Positions 26,902-36,275 of a stretch of 64,000 bases of DNA are shown in pieces (the stretch's first letter is position 1; each line of letters starts with the position of its first letter). The translations under genes were made by a program, and so were the position numbers. The notes below the pieces were generated by a model. The model made no database searches and was not told where the DNA came from. It saw only the letters and a program-made list of their open reading frames with translations. This DNA is from Thalassobacillus pellis (GTDB lineage Bacteria > Bacillota > Bacilli > Bacillales > Halobacillaceae), in contig NZ_JAFBDO010000001.1 of NCBI RefSeq assembly GCF_016908295.1, positions 496,001 through 560,000 of the forward strand, written 5' to 3'.

Positions 26902-27180
26902 TCAGGATACTTCTTCTTCGGAAATGCGGCCTTTGCTGTCTTCGATGATTTTTTTTGCTTTGGCGTAATCCTCATCCACCACTTCGAATGACAGAAGTTG
27001 TGGCTTATGGGTGTGAGCCTCATCTTCGGCGCGGACTAATCTTTTAAACAGTTCCACCAGATTGTTGTTGTCTTCCGGTATTTCTTCGACCGTCACATTC
27101 TCCACTCGAAGGGCCTGTAATCTGGCAGTGACTCCTTCTGCATGGTTTTCGTTTTCAAAATAGGCATTTACTCTTCGCAT
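26902..27180 (-). CDS. Small hypothetical protein (ferredoxin-like fold suspected)
   Basis: A 92-residue acidic soluble protein, not assigned to a named family. The pattern of alternating strands and helices (VNAYFENENHAEGVTARL, then VENVTVEEIP, then LLSFEVVDEDYAKAKKII) resembles small general-stress or ACT-like ferredoxin-fold domains that sense or bind partners. Start ATG at 27180 with GGATGGG upstream. It is flanked by two terminators at its 3' end and is divergent from the zinc-ribbon gene at 27386. Confidence 0.75.
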   Translation of the reverse strand: MRRVNAYFENENHAEGVTARLQALRVENVTVEEIPEDNNNLVELFKRLVRAEDEAHTHKPQLLSFEVVDEDYAKAKKIIEDSKGRISEEEVS

Positions 27181-27385
27181 GTGTATCCCATCCTATCTAT
27201 CATATTGTCTTATCTTTATATTTCCACAAACCAATGCTTGCTAAGCGGGAAATCAATAATATTTTGAAAAACATTCATTTTTTCCTTTACAAGCACGTAT
27301 ACTCCTATGATTCACTACATTTGTCCAGAAAGGAGTACATACGTTTCAAAAAAGAACCATCAATACGGTACAAGGAGTGACAGCT

Positions 27386-28234
27386 ATGCAATACTGTGCA
27401 AATTGCCAGGCCCCACACCCAGATGGAAAGTTTTGCGGTAATTGCGGAAAGCTTTTTAAACCGCTGGATACTTCAGCCATCCCCACTGAAACTCCCAGAC
27501 CCAGCCCAGCCTACACACCATCGGCTTTGGATGCAGATGTCGGAGCACAGCCTTTACAAACCACTCCCCATGGAGGCTATACGACGAGGGATACCTACCA
27601 CGGTTCCACTTTTAATTTCAAACAGTCTGGAAAAAGTTATTTCGAATATTTTAAGGCAGCTGGTAAAAATCCGACAGCTGTCCTTCAAAGTACAGCTCAT
27701 GATATTTTCGCTAATGCCAGAATAACTTTTCTCTTGTTCATTATCTTTTCCGGATTGATGATGTACTATATCACTAAGACGATGACGAGTTTCTTTGATG
27801 TGTTTGGGTTCGGCTTTAACGTGCCGTTCATGGCCGTATTTTTTCCGGTGGCAATAGTTGCAGGTATCGTTCTTCTGCTCGTGAGTGTAACGATTTTCCT
27901 GCTTACCAAAATCAACAACAATCAGCCGCCGACATTCAAGGAAGTATTCGGCAGTCTCATCACGTTTTTGACGATTCCTACACTGCTGCTTGCGCTCACT
28001 TGCCTTTTTTTAGTAGCAGGACTTGTGTCTTTAGTGCCATTCGCTAACGCCCTTACCGGTTTTGGGATTGCTGCTGCCGTTCCTTTTACGTTGTATTCCC
28101 TGCATCAAAAACAGTCTCTTGGTATCGATCCTTTTCTCCACACCTTGTTTACTTACCTTGTCTTATTCCTATTAACACGGATGATCATCATGCAAGTCGT
28201 CTCAAGCATTACCAATATGTTCAATCCTTTCTGA
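27386..28234 (+). CDS. Zinc-ribbon membrane protein
   Basis: A 282-residue protein. The N-terminus is a zinc ribbon (CANCQAPHPDGKFCGNCGK), then a Pro/Thr-rich linker (about residues 35-75), then five or six hydrophobic helices. The organisation resembles Yip1-like or DUF-type zinc-ribbon membrane proteins of Bacilli with no defined role. AAGGAG lies 8 nt before the ATG at 27386; the earlier GTG at 27377 is too close to it. A second zinc-ribbon gene (28576-30411) lies nearby on the other strand. Confidence 0.85.
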   Translation: MQYCANCQAPHPDGKFCGNCGKLFKPLDTSAIPTETPRPSPAYTPSALDADVGAQPLQTTPHGGYTTRDTYHGSTFNFKQSGKSYFEYFKAAGKNPTAVLQSTAHDIFANARITFLLFIIFSGLMMYYITKTMTSFFDVFGFGFNVPFMAVFFPVAIVAGIVLLLVSVTIFLLTKINNNQPPTFKEVFGSLITFLTIPTLLLALTCLFLVAGLVSLVPFANALTGFGIAAAVPFTLYSLHQKQSLGIDPFLHTLFTYLVLFLLTRMIIMQVVSSITNMFNPF

Positions 28235-28287
28235 ATTTAAAAATCCCTCATAATGGGGTTACCGAAAAATAGGAGATTATAAAAGTG

Positions 28288-28326
28288 CGGTCTTTATGGA
28301 GTTTTACGTACATAAAGACCGTTTTT
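28288..28326 (+). terminator. Intrinsic terminator after zinc-ribbon gene
   Basis: CGGTCTTTATG and CATAAAGACCG form an 11-bp stem around a 12-nt loop, followed by TTTTT. Confidence 0.8.
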
Positions 28327-28421
28327 GCATTAATTAAAGCTTATTGCGAAAATAGAGTGACATTTTTGTAAAGCAACGAAACAATCTCTCTTAAGATCAG
28401 CCACTGTTAGATATTTTTAGT

Positions 28422-28548
28422 TGCTTCAACAATGAGCTAGAGGCTATGACGCTTGCGGGAACAGCACGAGCCAAGATCCACTTGGACAAGCGAACTCCTT
28501 GACCAAGTTAGCTGAGGTCGTGCATGCGGCAAGCGATTCGTGATTCAC
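28422..28548. repeat. Dispersed imperfect palindromic repeat, copy 1
   Basis: In the gene-free stretch 28235-28575. Matches the reverse complement of 60052-60197 along its whole length, e.g. GCGGGAACAGC, AAGATCCACTTGG, TTGACCAAGTTAGCTGAGG. The centre folds as ACTTGG...CCAAGT. It lacks about 15 bp near the CGGCAAG end present in the other copy. Confidence 0.75.
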
Positions 28549-28575
28549 AAAAAAAGAGATGACCGAAGTCACCTC

Positions 28576-30411
28576 CTATTCTCTCACCGTATCCAATATG
28601 TCGATTCTGGAAATCTTTAAATCCCCGTTTTCATCCACAATTAAATGGTACAATTTTTCTCTATCATAGTCAGTCCGCTCACCTTCATGAGTGAAAATAA
28701 ATTGCTCATGCATATGGACGCTTATTCCTTCAGCAGTATCTTCGACTGCCAAGGGTTCGTTTACCGTGAAGTTAAATTCGAATGTGTCTATGACGTCTGT
28801 CTCCATATAGGTTTTCAAATCGTGATACGCGGAGCTATCATATAGAAGGAAGTTCTCTGCGATTGAAAAATCGACCGCATTCAATGCCTGTTCGTAAGCC
28901 TCACGGAATGCGATGACGAATGCTGCCGGGTCTGCATAGTCAGGAAGTTCATTTGAAACACTCGTATTCTTCTCTTCAGGAATAGTGATCTTATATTCTT
29001 TTGTATCACTTAACACAGGTATCGTTTCAGGAAACTCCTCATACCCAAGTGAAGAAGTTGTCACATCATAGACCTGCCACTTTCCATCAAGAAAAATCAC
29101 ATGGATATCCATGGTGTCCTTACTCATATCCATATCTGCATCTGAACCTGCTTCATAGCTTTGATTATAATACTCCATCCTAACTGGAATTCTTATATGA
29201 TAATTCCCTTCGGCTTCAGATATCTCCTTTTCGCCTGCGAGCATTTCCATTTCCTTGACTTTCCATGCGTACGTATAACCTGCGCTTTTTTCCGTCGCAA
29301 GTTCATCCTTCATTATTTCTTCCCATTCAGTCGTTGCATTCTTTAGGCCGGATTTTCCTTGTTTTTCAAAAGATACAAGGTACGATTCGAAATATCCCCT
29401 GACTATCTCTGCCAGCTTTTTATCAAGTTTTTTCGTAAATTGGAAAGAAACGTCCACCACCGGCTCTTCCAGAGTTATTGATCCTGATTTCATTTTTCCC
29501 CACGGGAACTCTGCTTCCACTTCCGCGCTAGTCGCACCATCTAACACAATCGGTCCGTATTCTTTGATACCAAAAGGATCGAAGTCTACTTTTTTCCCAT
29601 CGATGAAAAGTGTCCGATTTTCAGGAGGTCTCATGTCTGTCTGGAACCTGACCGTATCTGCCTCCATGTTGAAGTGAATCAGGTAATCCTGCGGCTGCCA
29701 GAATTCTGCCGTTTCCGTGGTTTTTAACTCTGCTGTTTCCCCTCGGTAACTGGCAGTAAAGGTATAGATCCCAGGAAACAACGGACCATATTTCTGTTCC
29801 TGCGATTCTTCGCTAGAGGTGAAGATTTCTTTTTCACCTAACTTGACCCTTGTCCCCTGGTAATCAAGCTGAAAAGTCGCATAAACCGGAGATACAGCAA
29901 GCTTGTAACGATCAAAAACAAGGAACTTTCCATCTTTTACGATTTCCAAAAACGGGTCTTCCGCGAGCATTTCATCCCAGAACTCCTGTTTTCCTGATTT
30001 TGATTCAGGAAGCTGGGCTTCCAATTCTTCCAGTACTTCTTCTTTTTTATCCGGATAGGATTTTAAGTATTCCAAATATGCTTTTGTATCCGACTTTTCA
30101 ACCTTTTCCTTGACACCCTCATATACAAATAGCTCTGCCAATGCAGCTGCATCTTTCTTCTCGACAGCCTCTTCATATTCCTGGACGAGGCTTTTTTTCG
30201 AGGTCATATTGGCTCCGATTATGTATGCCGATCCCAAAACAACAAACAAAAGCACCACGGTAACCGTCCATATCTTCTGCTTTTTAGTAAATTTCTTTCG
30301 TTCCCTTGTACCATCCCCTTGAAGAGAAGATGTTTTAACAGGATGACCGCACGCTACACAGAATTGATAACCTTTAGTAAGTTCCCCTCCACATTCGGTG
30401 CAATATTTCAT
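28576..30411 (-). CDS. YvbJ/TcaA-like zinc-ribbon cell-envelope protein
   Basis: A 611-residue protein: N-terminal zinc ribbon (CTECGGELTKGYQFCVACG), a single membrane helix near residues 50-70 (VTVVLLFVVLGSAYIIGA), then a long extracellular region with TcaA-like repeated beta domains and a C-terminal NTF2-like domain. TcaA of Staphylococcus influences glycopeptide sensitivity and wall teichoic acid; YvbJ is the Bacillus relative of unknown role. The ATG at 30411 follows AAAGGAGG with ideal spacing, in preference to the in-frame ATG at 30456. Divergent from the lipoprotein at 30599. Confidence 0.87.
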   Translation of the reverse strand: MKYCTECGGELTKGYQFCVACGHPVKTSSLQGDGTRERKKFTKKQKIWTVTVVLLFVVLGSAYIIGANMTSKKSLVQEYEEAVEKKDAAALAELFVYEGVKEKVEKSDTKAYLEYLKSYPDKKEEVLEELEAQLPESKSGKQEFWDEMLAEDPFLEIVKDGKFLVFDRYKLAVSPVYATFQLDYQGTRVKLGEKEIFTSSEESQEQKYGPLFPGIYTFTASYRGETAELKTTETAEFWQPQDYLIHFNMEADTVRFQTDMRPPENRTLFIDGKKVDFDPFGIKEYGPIVLDGATSAEVEAEFPWGKMKSGSITLEEPVVDVSFQFTKKLDKKLAEIVRGYFESYLVSFEKQGKSGLKNATTEWEEIMKDELATEKSAGYTYAWKVKEMEMLAGEKEISEAEGNYHIRIPVRMEYYNQSYEAGSDADMDMSKDTMDIHVIFLDGKWQVYDVTTSSLGYEEFPETIPVLSDTKEYKITIPEEKNTSVSNELPDYADPAAFVIAFREAYEQALNAVDFSIAENFLLYDSSAYHDLKTYMETDVIDTFEFNFTVNEPLAVEDTAEGISVHMHEQFIFTHEGERTDYDREKLYHLIVDENGDLKISRIDILDTVRE

Positions 30412-30598
30412 AAATACCTCCTTTTTTCCTGCAAATATTCGAGGGATTGCCCTCATACCACTTTATGAAAAATGGATGTAAATCATTCTAGGATCTCGAA
30501 GATGAATCTTAATTCATAATGAATATCTGTCCCGTTCATTTGAATATAGTGAGATGGCAGGAGAAAGCTTTTCAGGAATAAGCAAAGGGGGGGATTTT

Positions 30599-31237
30599 TT
30601 GAAAAAGTGCCTATTCTTTATAGGAGTATTGATTGTCTTGGTTGGCTGCGGACTGCCGATTAAGGATAGTTTCCAAATGTACCCTGTCGGCGAAAATGTG
30701 GAATACGAATACCATGTGTATAAAAACGATGAGATGTGGCGGAAAGAATTCACGGAAGTATTATTTCACCAGGGAAATGAATACTTCCAGAAGGTAGACT
30801 GGAACTCAGAAGACGATTCCTATCTGGACGAATATATCATTCACCAGAACAAAAACGGCGTATACTCCGCTTATGTGGAGCGATACGATGATGAAGTAGG
30901 TGCAAACGCTATTCCCTATGATGAAGAGACGTTTTTTGAAATGGAGCCCTATATGATGCTCAAGCTTCCAGCAAAAAAAGGGGCAAGCTGGACCACTGGA
31001 GGCGCTGAGTTCAAAATGACTCATAAAATCACTGATACCAATGCCACAGTAAAAACCCCTTTTAAAACATTCAAAAATGCTACCGAAGTTTCTTATACTT
31101 TTGGAGAAAAAGGAAAAGGCGTCAGATATTATGCGGAAAACTATGAAGTTGTTTATCTAGAAGAGAGAAATAACGAAGGGGACAACTACCGTTTTGAACT
31201 CGTTGATGTCAGAGATCCGGATTCAACAATCGAATAA
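30599..31237 (+). CDS. Hypothetical lipoprotein
   Basis: A 212-residue secreted lipoprotein with lipobox VLVGC near residue 17. The start is a TTG at 30599 with AAAGGGGGGG 5 nt upstream; the longer frame from the ATG at 30554 would put extra residues before the signal peptide. The mature part is acidic and aromatic-rich (YEYHVYKNDEMW, YFQKVDWNSEDDSY, GVRYYAENYEVVYLEE), suggesting a beta-rich extracellular domain. No known family recognised. Confidence 0.82.
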   Translation: MKKCLFFIGVLIVLVGCGLPIKDSFQMYPVGENVEYEYHVYKNDEMWRKEFTEVLFHQGNEYFQKVDWNSEDDSYLDEYIIHQNKNGVYSAYVERYDDEVGANAIPYDEETFFEMEPYMMLKLPAKKGASWTTGGAEFKMTHKITDTNATVKTPFKTFKNATEVSYTFGEKGKGVRYYAENYEVVYLEERNNEGDNYRFELVDVRDPDSTIE

Positions 31238-31265
31238 CCCGTATAAAGTTTCGGGTTATTTTTTT
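31236..31265 (+). terminator. Intrinsic terminator after lipoprotein gene
   Basis: AATAACCCG and CGGGTTATT pair around a 10-nt loop and run into TTTTTTT. The stem includes the stop codon. Confidence 0.8.
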
Positions 31266-31291
31266 ATGCTCGTATTAGTAAGTCCGTCTGG

Positions 31292-31319
31292 TTGTAATTT
31301 TCAAAAAATTAGGTATAAT
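31292..31319 (+). promoter_or_regulatory. Candidate SigA promoter for FAD oxidase operon
   Basis: TTGTAA and a perfect TATAAT are separated by 16 nt and lie about 55 nt before the ATG at 31373. Confidence 0.55.
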
Positions 31320-31372
31320 TCGTTGCAATAGCTTTTTTCCTGCTAAAAATTGCATGCAAGGGAGATATACAT

Positions 31373-32761
31373 ATGAGTGTCAAAATGGATCATCTACTGG
31401 AAGAATTGCAGCGGATTTTACGACCGGATCAGGTGAGCACGAACCCGACCATCCTTGAGCATCACAGCAAAGATGAATCGTATCATACGGGAAGCTCGCC
31501 TGATATTGTTGTTTTCCCGGAAGAATCTGAAGAAGTGAGCGCAATCGTTAAAGTGGCTGATGCAACAGAAACTCCGATCATTCCGTTCGGTCTTGGATCA
31601 AGCCTGGAGGGCCATGTCATCCCTTATGAACGCGGCATCACAATCGACTTTTCAGAAATGAACAAGGTGGTGGAGGTCCGGGAAAAGGACTTTCTCGTGA
31701 CCGTCCAGCCTGGTGTTACCCGCTCCAAGCTCAATAAAGAATTGAAAAAGTATGGCCTCTTTTTCACGGTCGACCCTGGGGCAGATGCGACGCTCGGCGG
31801 CATGGCAGCCACCAATGCCAGCGGTACGACCTCTGTGAAATACGGGGTGATGACTGACCAGGTTCATGATCTCGAAGTGGTCACCCCGAACGGCGACATC
31901 ATTCATACCGGCAATCTTGCGCAAAAATCGTCTTCCGGCTATGACCTGAACAGTCTGTACGTCGGATCGGAGGGCACATTGGGATGTATAACCGAGCTAA
32001 CGCTGAAAGTCTACGGAATCCCGGAACATATCATGGCCGCCCGGGTATCGTTCCCGACCATTGATGATGCGGTCGAAGCGGTGGTTTCGATTCTGCAGGC
32101 TGGCGTCCCGATTGCCCGGGTAGAGCTTGTCGATGAAGCATCAATCAGACAGGTGAACCGATTCAGCGAAACAGATTATAAGGAAAAAGCGACCCTGTTT
32201 CTCGAATTTCATGGCAACGAGCCAGGATTGAAACACGATGTCGCTTTTACGGAAGAAATCGTTCAAGACCATCAATGCGAGGAAATCCTTTTTGAAAAGG
32301 ACACAGCCGCCCGCACCAAGCTTTGGGAAGCGCGCCATAACCTGGCTTATGCCTATATCCATGGCAACCCTGGAAGAAAGCTGATGGTGACCGATGTGTG
32401 CGTGCCAATTTCTGAACTTGCCGGCGCAATCAGGCACGGCCGTGAAAAAATTGAAGCGTTGGATTTTGAAGCAGGCATTGTCGGCCATGTCGGTGATGGA
32501 AACTATCACGCTCTGTTAATGATAGATACAGAGAATCCGGATGAATTACAAAAAGCCGAACAATTCAATAAGGAAATCGTAGACTACGCGCTTGCCCGCG
32601 GCGGAACTTGTACAGGAGAACACGGTGTCGGCAGTGGGAAAATGAAATATCTGGAACAGGAGCATGGACAAGCCCTGCAGGTAATGGAAAGTATCAAAGC
32701 AGCCCTCGATCCAAAAGGGCTCATGAATCCAAATAAATTGATCGCCAAGAAAGGTGTGTAA
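31373..32761 (+). CDS. FAD-linked 2-hydroxyacid oxidase (GlcD / D-lactate dehydrogenase type)
   Basis: A 462-residue flavoprotein with an N-terminal PCMH FAD-binding domain (PIIPFGLGSSLEGH, VDPGADATLGGMAATNASGT, SSGYDLNSLYVGSEGTLG) and a C-terminal FAD-oxidase domain containing VGHVGDGNYH and GTCTGEHGVG. Relatives oxidise D-lactate, glycolate or other 2-hydroxyacids and feed the respiratory chain. It is followed after 2 nt by a BASS-family transporter, which suggests uptake and oxidation of one organic acid. Local GC is higher than in the 5-26 kb island. Confidence 0.93.
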   Translation: MSVKMDHLLEELQRILRPDQVSTNPTILEHHSKDESYHTGSSPDIVVFPEESEEVSAIVKVADATETPIIPFGLGSSLEGHVIPYERGITIDFSEMNKVVEVREKDFLVTVQPGVTRSKLNKELKKYGLFFTVDPGADATLGGMAATNASGTTSVKYGVMTDQVHDLEVVTPNGDIIHTGNLAQKSSSGYDLNSLYVGSEGTLGCITELTLKVYGIPEHIMAARVSFPTIDDAVEAVVSILQAGVPIARVELVDEASIRQVNRFSETDYKEKATLFLEFHGNEPGLKHDVAFTEEIVQDHQCEEILFEKDTAARTKLWEARHNLAYAYIHGNPGRKLMVTDVCVPISELAGAIRHGREKIEALDFEAGIVGHVGDGNYHALLMIDTENPDELQKAEQFNKEIVDYALARGGTCTGEHGVGSGKMKYLEQEHGQALQVMESIKAALDPKGLMNPNKLIAKKGV

Positions 32762-32763
32762 AA

Positions 32764-33753
32764 ATGAAATTACTAGAAACAATCAGTAATCTGGCAGGTA
32801 AATATTTCGCCTTTCTGGTAATCGGCGTCGCCCTTATCGCCTACTTGTTACCGGAAGTCTTCCTTGGACTCGGGGCGTACATAACAATCCTTCTTGGCGT
32901 TGTCATGTTTGGAATGGGACTTACCCTGAAGCCAGTCGACTTTAAGCTCGTTCTGCAAAAGCCAGTGCCAGTCCTGATCGGTGTTGCATCCCAATACACG
33001 GTTATGCCGCTGACAGCACTCCTGATTGCTTACATGCTGAATTTACCAGCCGAACTCGCAGCCGGCCTTGTATTACTCGGGTCCGTTCCCGGCGGCACAG
33101 CCTCAAATGTCATGGTTTATCTGGCGAAAGGGAATCTTGCACTATCGGTTGCGATGACCTCCCTATCAACGATGCTCGCACCAATTTTGACACCGCTAAT
33201 CCTGCTCGCACTCGCAGGACAATGGCTGCCTGTCGATCCAGTCGCCATGTTCATTTCTATCGTGCAGGTCATCATCCTACCGATCACATTGGGAATTCTG
33301 CTCAGAAAATTTTTCCCGGTGACCGTCGAAAAAAGCGCGACCGTCGTCCCGCTCATTTCCGTTATCGCCATCATTGTAATTGTTTCCGCTGTCGTTGCAG
33401 CAAATGTAGAGAGCATAACGACATCCGGACTCCTGATTTTCTCAGCTGTCATGCTTCATAACCTGTTCGGACTAACCCTTGGTTATTTTGTTGCCAAATT
33501 AATGCGACTCGACGAAAGTAAACGCCGGGCAATTTCGATTGAAGTCGGCATGCAGAACTCCGGCCTCGGCGTAGCACTGGCAGCCGCCCACTTCGGCCCG
33601 CTCGCCGCCCTGCCAAATGTCATCGCAGCCGTCTGGCACAACATATCTGGCCCGATCCTCGCCACCTTCTGGTCGAAACGCCCAGTAGAGATGGAAGAAA
33701 AAGCGGAGAGCCGCAAAAAACATGCCGAGCGACTACAAAATACCGGGAATTAA
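32764..33753 (+). CDS. Bile acid:sodium symporter (BASS) family transporter
   Basis: A 329-residue membrane protein with about ten helices and BASS motifs GMGLTLKPVDF, GSVPGGTASNVMVYLAKGN and EVGMQNSGLGVALA. Bacterial BASS proteins import organic anions such as keto acids, pantoate or glycolate with sodium. It is translationally close to the FAD oxidase gene. A strong hairpin follows at 33829-33880. Confidence 0.92.
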   Translation: MKLLETISNLAGKYFAFLVIGVALIAYLLPEVFLGLGAYITILLGVVMFGMGLTLKPVDFKLVLQKPVPVLIGVASQYTVMPLTALLIAYMLNLPAELAAGLVLLGSVPGGTASNVMVYLAKGNLALSVAMTSLSTMLAPILTPLILLALAGQWLPVDPVAMFISIVQVIILPITLGILLRKFFPVTVEKSATVVPLISVIAIIVIVSAVVAANVESITTSGLLIFSAVMLHNLFGLTLGYFVAKLMRLDESKRRAISIEVGMQNSGLGVALAAAHFGPLAALPNVIAAVWHNISGPILATFWSKRPVEMEEKAESRKKHAERLQNTGN

Positions 33754-33828
33754 TAATTCAGTCGAGGATGAGCTTGCAGGAGCGAGTTTGATGCAAGCCA
33801 GATTTTGTTTTATGCTCGCTCTATTACC

Positions 33829-33880
33829 AATAGGAGAAATTCCCACGGAAAGGAAACACTTCCGTGGGAATTTTTTCATT
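33829..33880 (+). terminator. Terminator hairpin, first copy of a 52-bp direct repeat
   Basis: AAATTCCCACGGAA pairs with TTCCGTGGGAATTT and is followed by a T-run. The whole stretch is repeated almost exactly at 34132-34184, with one A/G difference in the loop. Confidence 0.8.
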
Positions 33881-33953
33881 TATGCTCGTTCAGAGCTGAA
33901 ATATAATGCCTGCGTCTGTCCATACTTAATAACCTCTGTGCGTGAGCTTTTGT

Positions 33954-34121
33954 ACGCGCGCTCAAGACAGTAATACGCGTGCCGGATACTGCTTTACGCG
34001 TGTTCAAGGCAGCTGTACGCGCACCAGATTCCATTGCACGCGTAGTCAAGACGGCAATACGCGTACCTCACCCTGATGTACGCGTGTTTGGAACCCAAAT
34101 ACGCTGACTCTAGTTATACTC
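33954..34121. repeat. Array A: eight 21-bp units headed by ACGCGT
   Basis: In the gene-free stretch 33754-34181. ACGCGT or a one-to-two-base variant begins at 33954, 33975, 33996, 34017, 34038, 34059, 34080 and 34101, exactly 21 bp apart each time. The 15 bp between are degenerate, with a weak GNTCAAGNC consensus, which read in reverse complement matches the CTTTGGAAC-like spacer of arrays B and C. Both frames are interrupted and no ribosome binding site precedes it. Confidence 0.85.
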
Positions 34122-34131
34122 ATCCACCACT

Positions 34132-34184
34132 AATAGGAGAAATTCCCACGGAAAAGAAACACTTCCGTGGGAATTTTTTCATTA
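34132..34184. repeat. Second copy of the 52-bp hairpin repeat
   Basis: Nearly identical to 33829-33880 and in the same orientation, so the two copies bracket array A as direct repeats. The end of the copy contains the dhaM stop codon. May serve as a bidirectional terminator for dhaM. Confidence 0.8.
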
Positions 34185-34562
34185 ACCTTTTTCTGGAAAT
34201 TCTTTTTTTATGGACTCTAAGATTTCTTGGACTGATTTTCCGATGCTTGCTTCAACGGCTGCAAGATAAGCGCCTTCTAATATTGGGGCTTCCACAACGT
34301 GAACATTATCAAGCTCCAGCATTTCAATTGCTGCTTCGGCATTCATCTTGGCGCTGCCTAAGTCATAAAAAATCAATGCTCCTTCGCTGGTGGAGATATT
34401 TTGAAGTGCTTCCTGGATTTTTTCGAGGCTGGTTCCGATTTCGCCTTCCATTCCTCCTGCTGCTTTCACATTCACTTCTCCGACTGCCTGTTCCAGTATA
34501 TCCTTAATGCCAGATGCAACTTTTTCACTGTGGGATACGAGGACAATTCCTACTTGTGCCAT
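34182..34562 (-). CDS. dhaM: DhaM, phosphotransfer subunit of dihydroxyacetone kinase
   Basis: A 126-residue single-domain EIIA-mannose-type protein. The phosphorylated His is in LVSHSEKVA near residue 11, and FYDLGSAKMNAE is the second conserved segment. DhaM takes phosphate from HPr and re-phosphorylates ADP bound in DhaL. The short form, without HPr or EI domains, is usual in Bacillota. The start codon overlaps the dhaL stop. Confidence 0.93.
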   Translation of the reverse strand: MAQVGIVLVSHSEKVASGIKDILEQAVGEVNVKAAGGMEGEIGTSLEKIQEALQNISTSEGALIFYDLGSAKMNAEAAIEMLELDNVHVVEAPILEGAYLAAVEASIGKSVQEILESIKKEFPEKG

Positions 34563-35182
34563 CAGGCGCCCTCCTCTAAGCTGTCCGCCAGTGCGTCGAA
34601 TATATAATAGGAAGAAACAGAGCCAGGATCGAGATGTCCTTTGGAACGTTCTTTCAGGTATGCAGCACGTCCTTTCGTCGCTACTAGATCACTGGTTGCT
34701 TCCATTGCAGTTTTAGCAGTATCACGAATCAATTCGGCATTAAAGTCGGATGCCTCTTGAAGCTTTTTTACGACAGGGGACCATACGTCTATCATCGTTT
34801 TTTCTCCTTCTGTCGCTTTTCCCCGCTGCTTTACTCCCTCGACTGCTTCTTCCACAGCCTTAATAAAGATTGGATAGTCAATAGCTTCCTCGCCTTTACT
34901 TGCCATCGACATTTTCAGAAAAGCGGTGCCGAATAATGGCCCGGAAGCGCCTCCGACTTTGGACATCAGCGTCATAGCGGCATCTTTCCATACATCGGAC
35001 ACAGTCACATAATCATTTTCCGATAGCTTGGCAACTGTCTCCTTGAAACCTCGGGACATATTAATACCGTGATCCCCATCGCCGATAGCCTGATCGAGCG
35101 AAGTCAAATAGTCTTTGTTATCCTGTATCTTCTCATTGGCTTTTGTGATCCAGGTTAAGGCATGATTAACGTCAAATTTCAT
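34562..35182 (-). CDS. dhaL: DhaL, ADP-binding subunit of dihydroxyacetone kinase
   Basis: A 206-residue helical protein with the Mg-ADP-binding motif AIGDGDHGINMSRG near residue 32 and KVGGASGPLFGTAF near residue 76. It carries the nucleotide that phosphorylates dihydroxyacetone bound covalently in DhaK. Between dhaK (16-nt gap) and dhaM (1-nt overlap). Confidence 0.94.
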   Translation of the reverse strand: MKFDVNHALTWITKANEKIQDNKDYLTSLDQAIGDGDHGINMSRGFKETVAKLSENDYVTVSDVWKDAAMTLMSKVGGASGPLFGTAFLKMSMASKGEEAIDYPIFIKAVEEAVEGVKQRGKATEGEKTMIDVWSPVVKKLQEASDFNAELIRDTAKTAMEATSDLVATKGRAAYLKERSKGHLDPGSVSSYYIFDALADSLEEGA

Positions 35183-35198
35183 ACAAATCCTCCTTTAA

Positions 35199-36194
35199 TT
35201 AAGCTCGGAAAGATGGTGCTTCTGACGGCTCATCCAATAGTTCCTTCAATTCGCTATCCAGCTTCAGTAGTGTAACGGAGCACCCCGCCATTTCCATAGA
35301 TGTCATATATTCACCGACAAAAGTCTTGTGAGTCTTAATCCCTTTTTCCTGCAAAATAGCCTGGACTTTACGGTTGACGATATACAGTTCCATCTCCGAG
35401 GTAGCGCCTAATCCGTTTACCATGACAGCTGCTTCATCAGAATCTTTCAACCCTGCATCCTCGATGACACGATTCGTAAGTTCAGAGGCAATTTCATCGG
35501 CAGAACCAAGCTTTTTCCGCTCGATACCCGGCTCTCCGTGAATACCAATGCCGATTTCCATTTCTCCATTTTCCAGTTCGAAGCTGGGTCTTCCCGATGC
35601 TGGCATGATTGATGGGCTTAACGCTACCCCAAAGGATCGTACATTAGCGACCACTTTTTCTGCTGCTGCTTTTACTTCTTCCAATGATCCTCCTGCTTCT
35701 GCCTTTGCTCCCGCAATCTTATGCACAAAAACCGTCCCGGCGATTCCTCTGCGACCTTCCGTAGAAGAACTGTCCCCGACTGCCACATCGTCATTAACTA
35801 CTATTTTCTCCACCTGGATGCCTTCCGCTTCTGCCATCTCAGCAGCCATATCGAAGTTCATGACATCCCCGGTGTAATTTTTGATGACGAGGAATACTCC
35901 CGCCCCTCCATCGACAGCCTTGATTGCTTCTAACACCTGGTCAGGTGTCGGTGATGTGAACACTTCACCTGCTACAGCGGCATCGAGCATCCCTTTTCCG
36001 ATATACCCGGCATGGGCAGGCTCATGCCCACTTCCTCCTCCACTGACAATTCCTACTTTATTGTCAATCGGAGAATCTTTTCTCGTGACCACGGTCGTAT
36101 CAGGGAGACGCTTCACTTCATTTGGATAAGCCAACACAAAGCCGTCCAGCATTTCCGTCACGATTTGTTCTGCATCATTGATTATTTTTTTCAT
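35199..36194 (-). CDS. dhaK: DhaK, dihydroxyacetone-binding subunit of dihydroxyacetone kinase
   Basis: A 331-residue DhaK. GGGSGHEPAHAGYIG is the substrate loop and the His of GIGIHGEPGI is the residue that binds dihydroxyacetone covalently. The ATG at 36194 has AAAGGAG about 8 nt upstream; the in-frame extension to 36260 is unsupported. With DhaL and DhaM it makes dihydroxyacetone phosphate at the expense of PEP. A cre-like site lies 26-39 nt upstream. Confidence 0.94.
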   Translation of the reverse strand: MKKIINDAEQIVTEMLDGFVLAYPNEVKRLPDTTVVTRKDSPIDNKVGIVSGGGSGHEPAHAGYIGKGMLDAAVAGEVFTSPTPDQVLEAIKAVDGGAGVFLVIKNYTGDVMNFDMAAEMAEAEGIQVEKIVVNDDVAVGDSSSTEGRRGIAGTVFVHKIAGAKAEAGGSLEEVKAAAEKVVANVRSFGVALSPSIMPASGRPSFELENGEMEIGIGIHGEPGIERKKLGSADEIASELTNRVIEDAGLKDSDEAAVMVNGLGATSEMELYIVNRKVQAILQEKGIKTHKTFVGEYMTSMEMAGCSVTLLKLDSELKELLDEPSEAPSFRA

Positions 36195-36219
36195 GATAAA
36201 ACTCCTTTCCCGAAATTTT

Positions 36220-36233
36220 GTATCCGCTACCAT
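36220..36233 (-). promoter_or_regulatory. Candidate cre between glpF and dhaK
   Basis: TGGTAGCGGATACA on the minus strand satisfies the loose cre consensus TGNNANCGNNNNCA. Consistent with CcpA control of dihydroxyacetone use. Motif evidence only. Confidence 0.4.
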
Positions 36234-36275
36234 TATAAAATTGTTCCTGGCATCTATCATCCATTTGCCCTTCGG

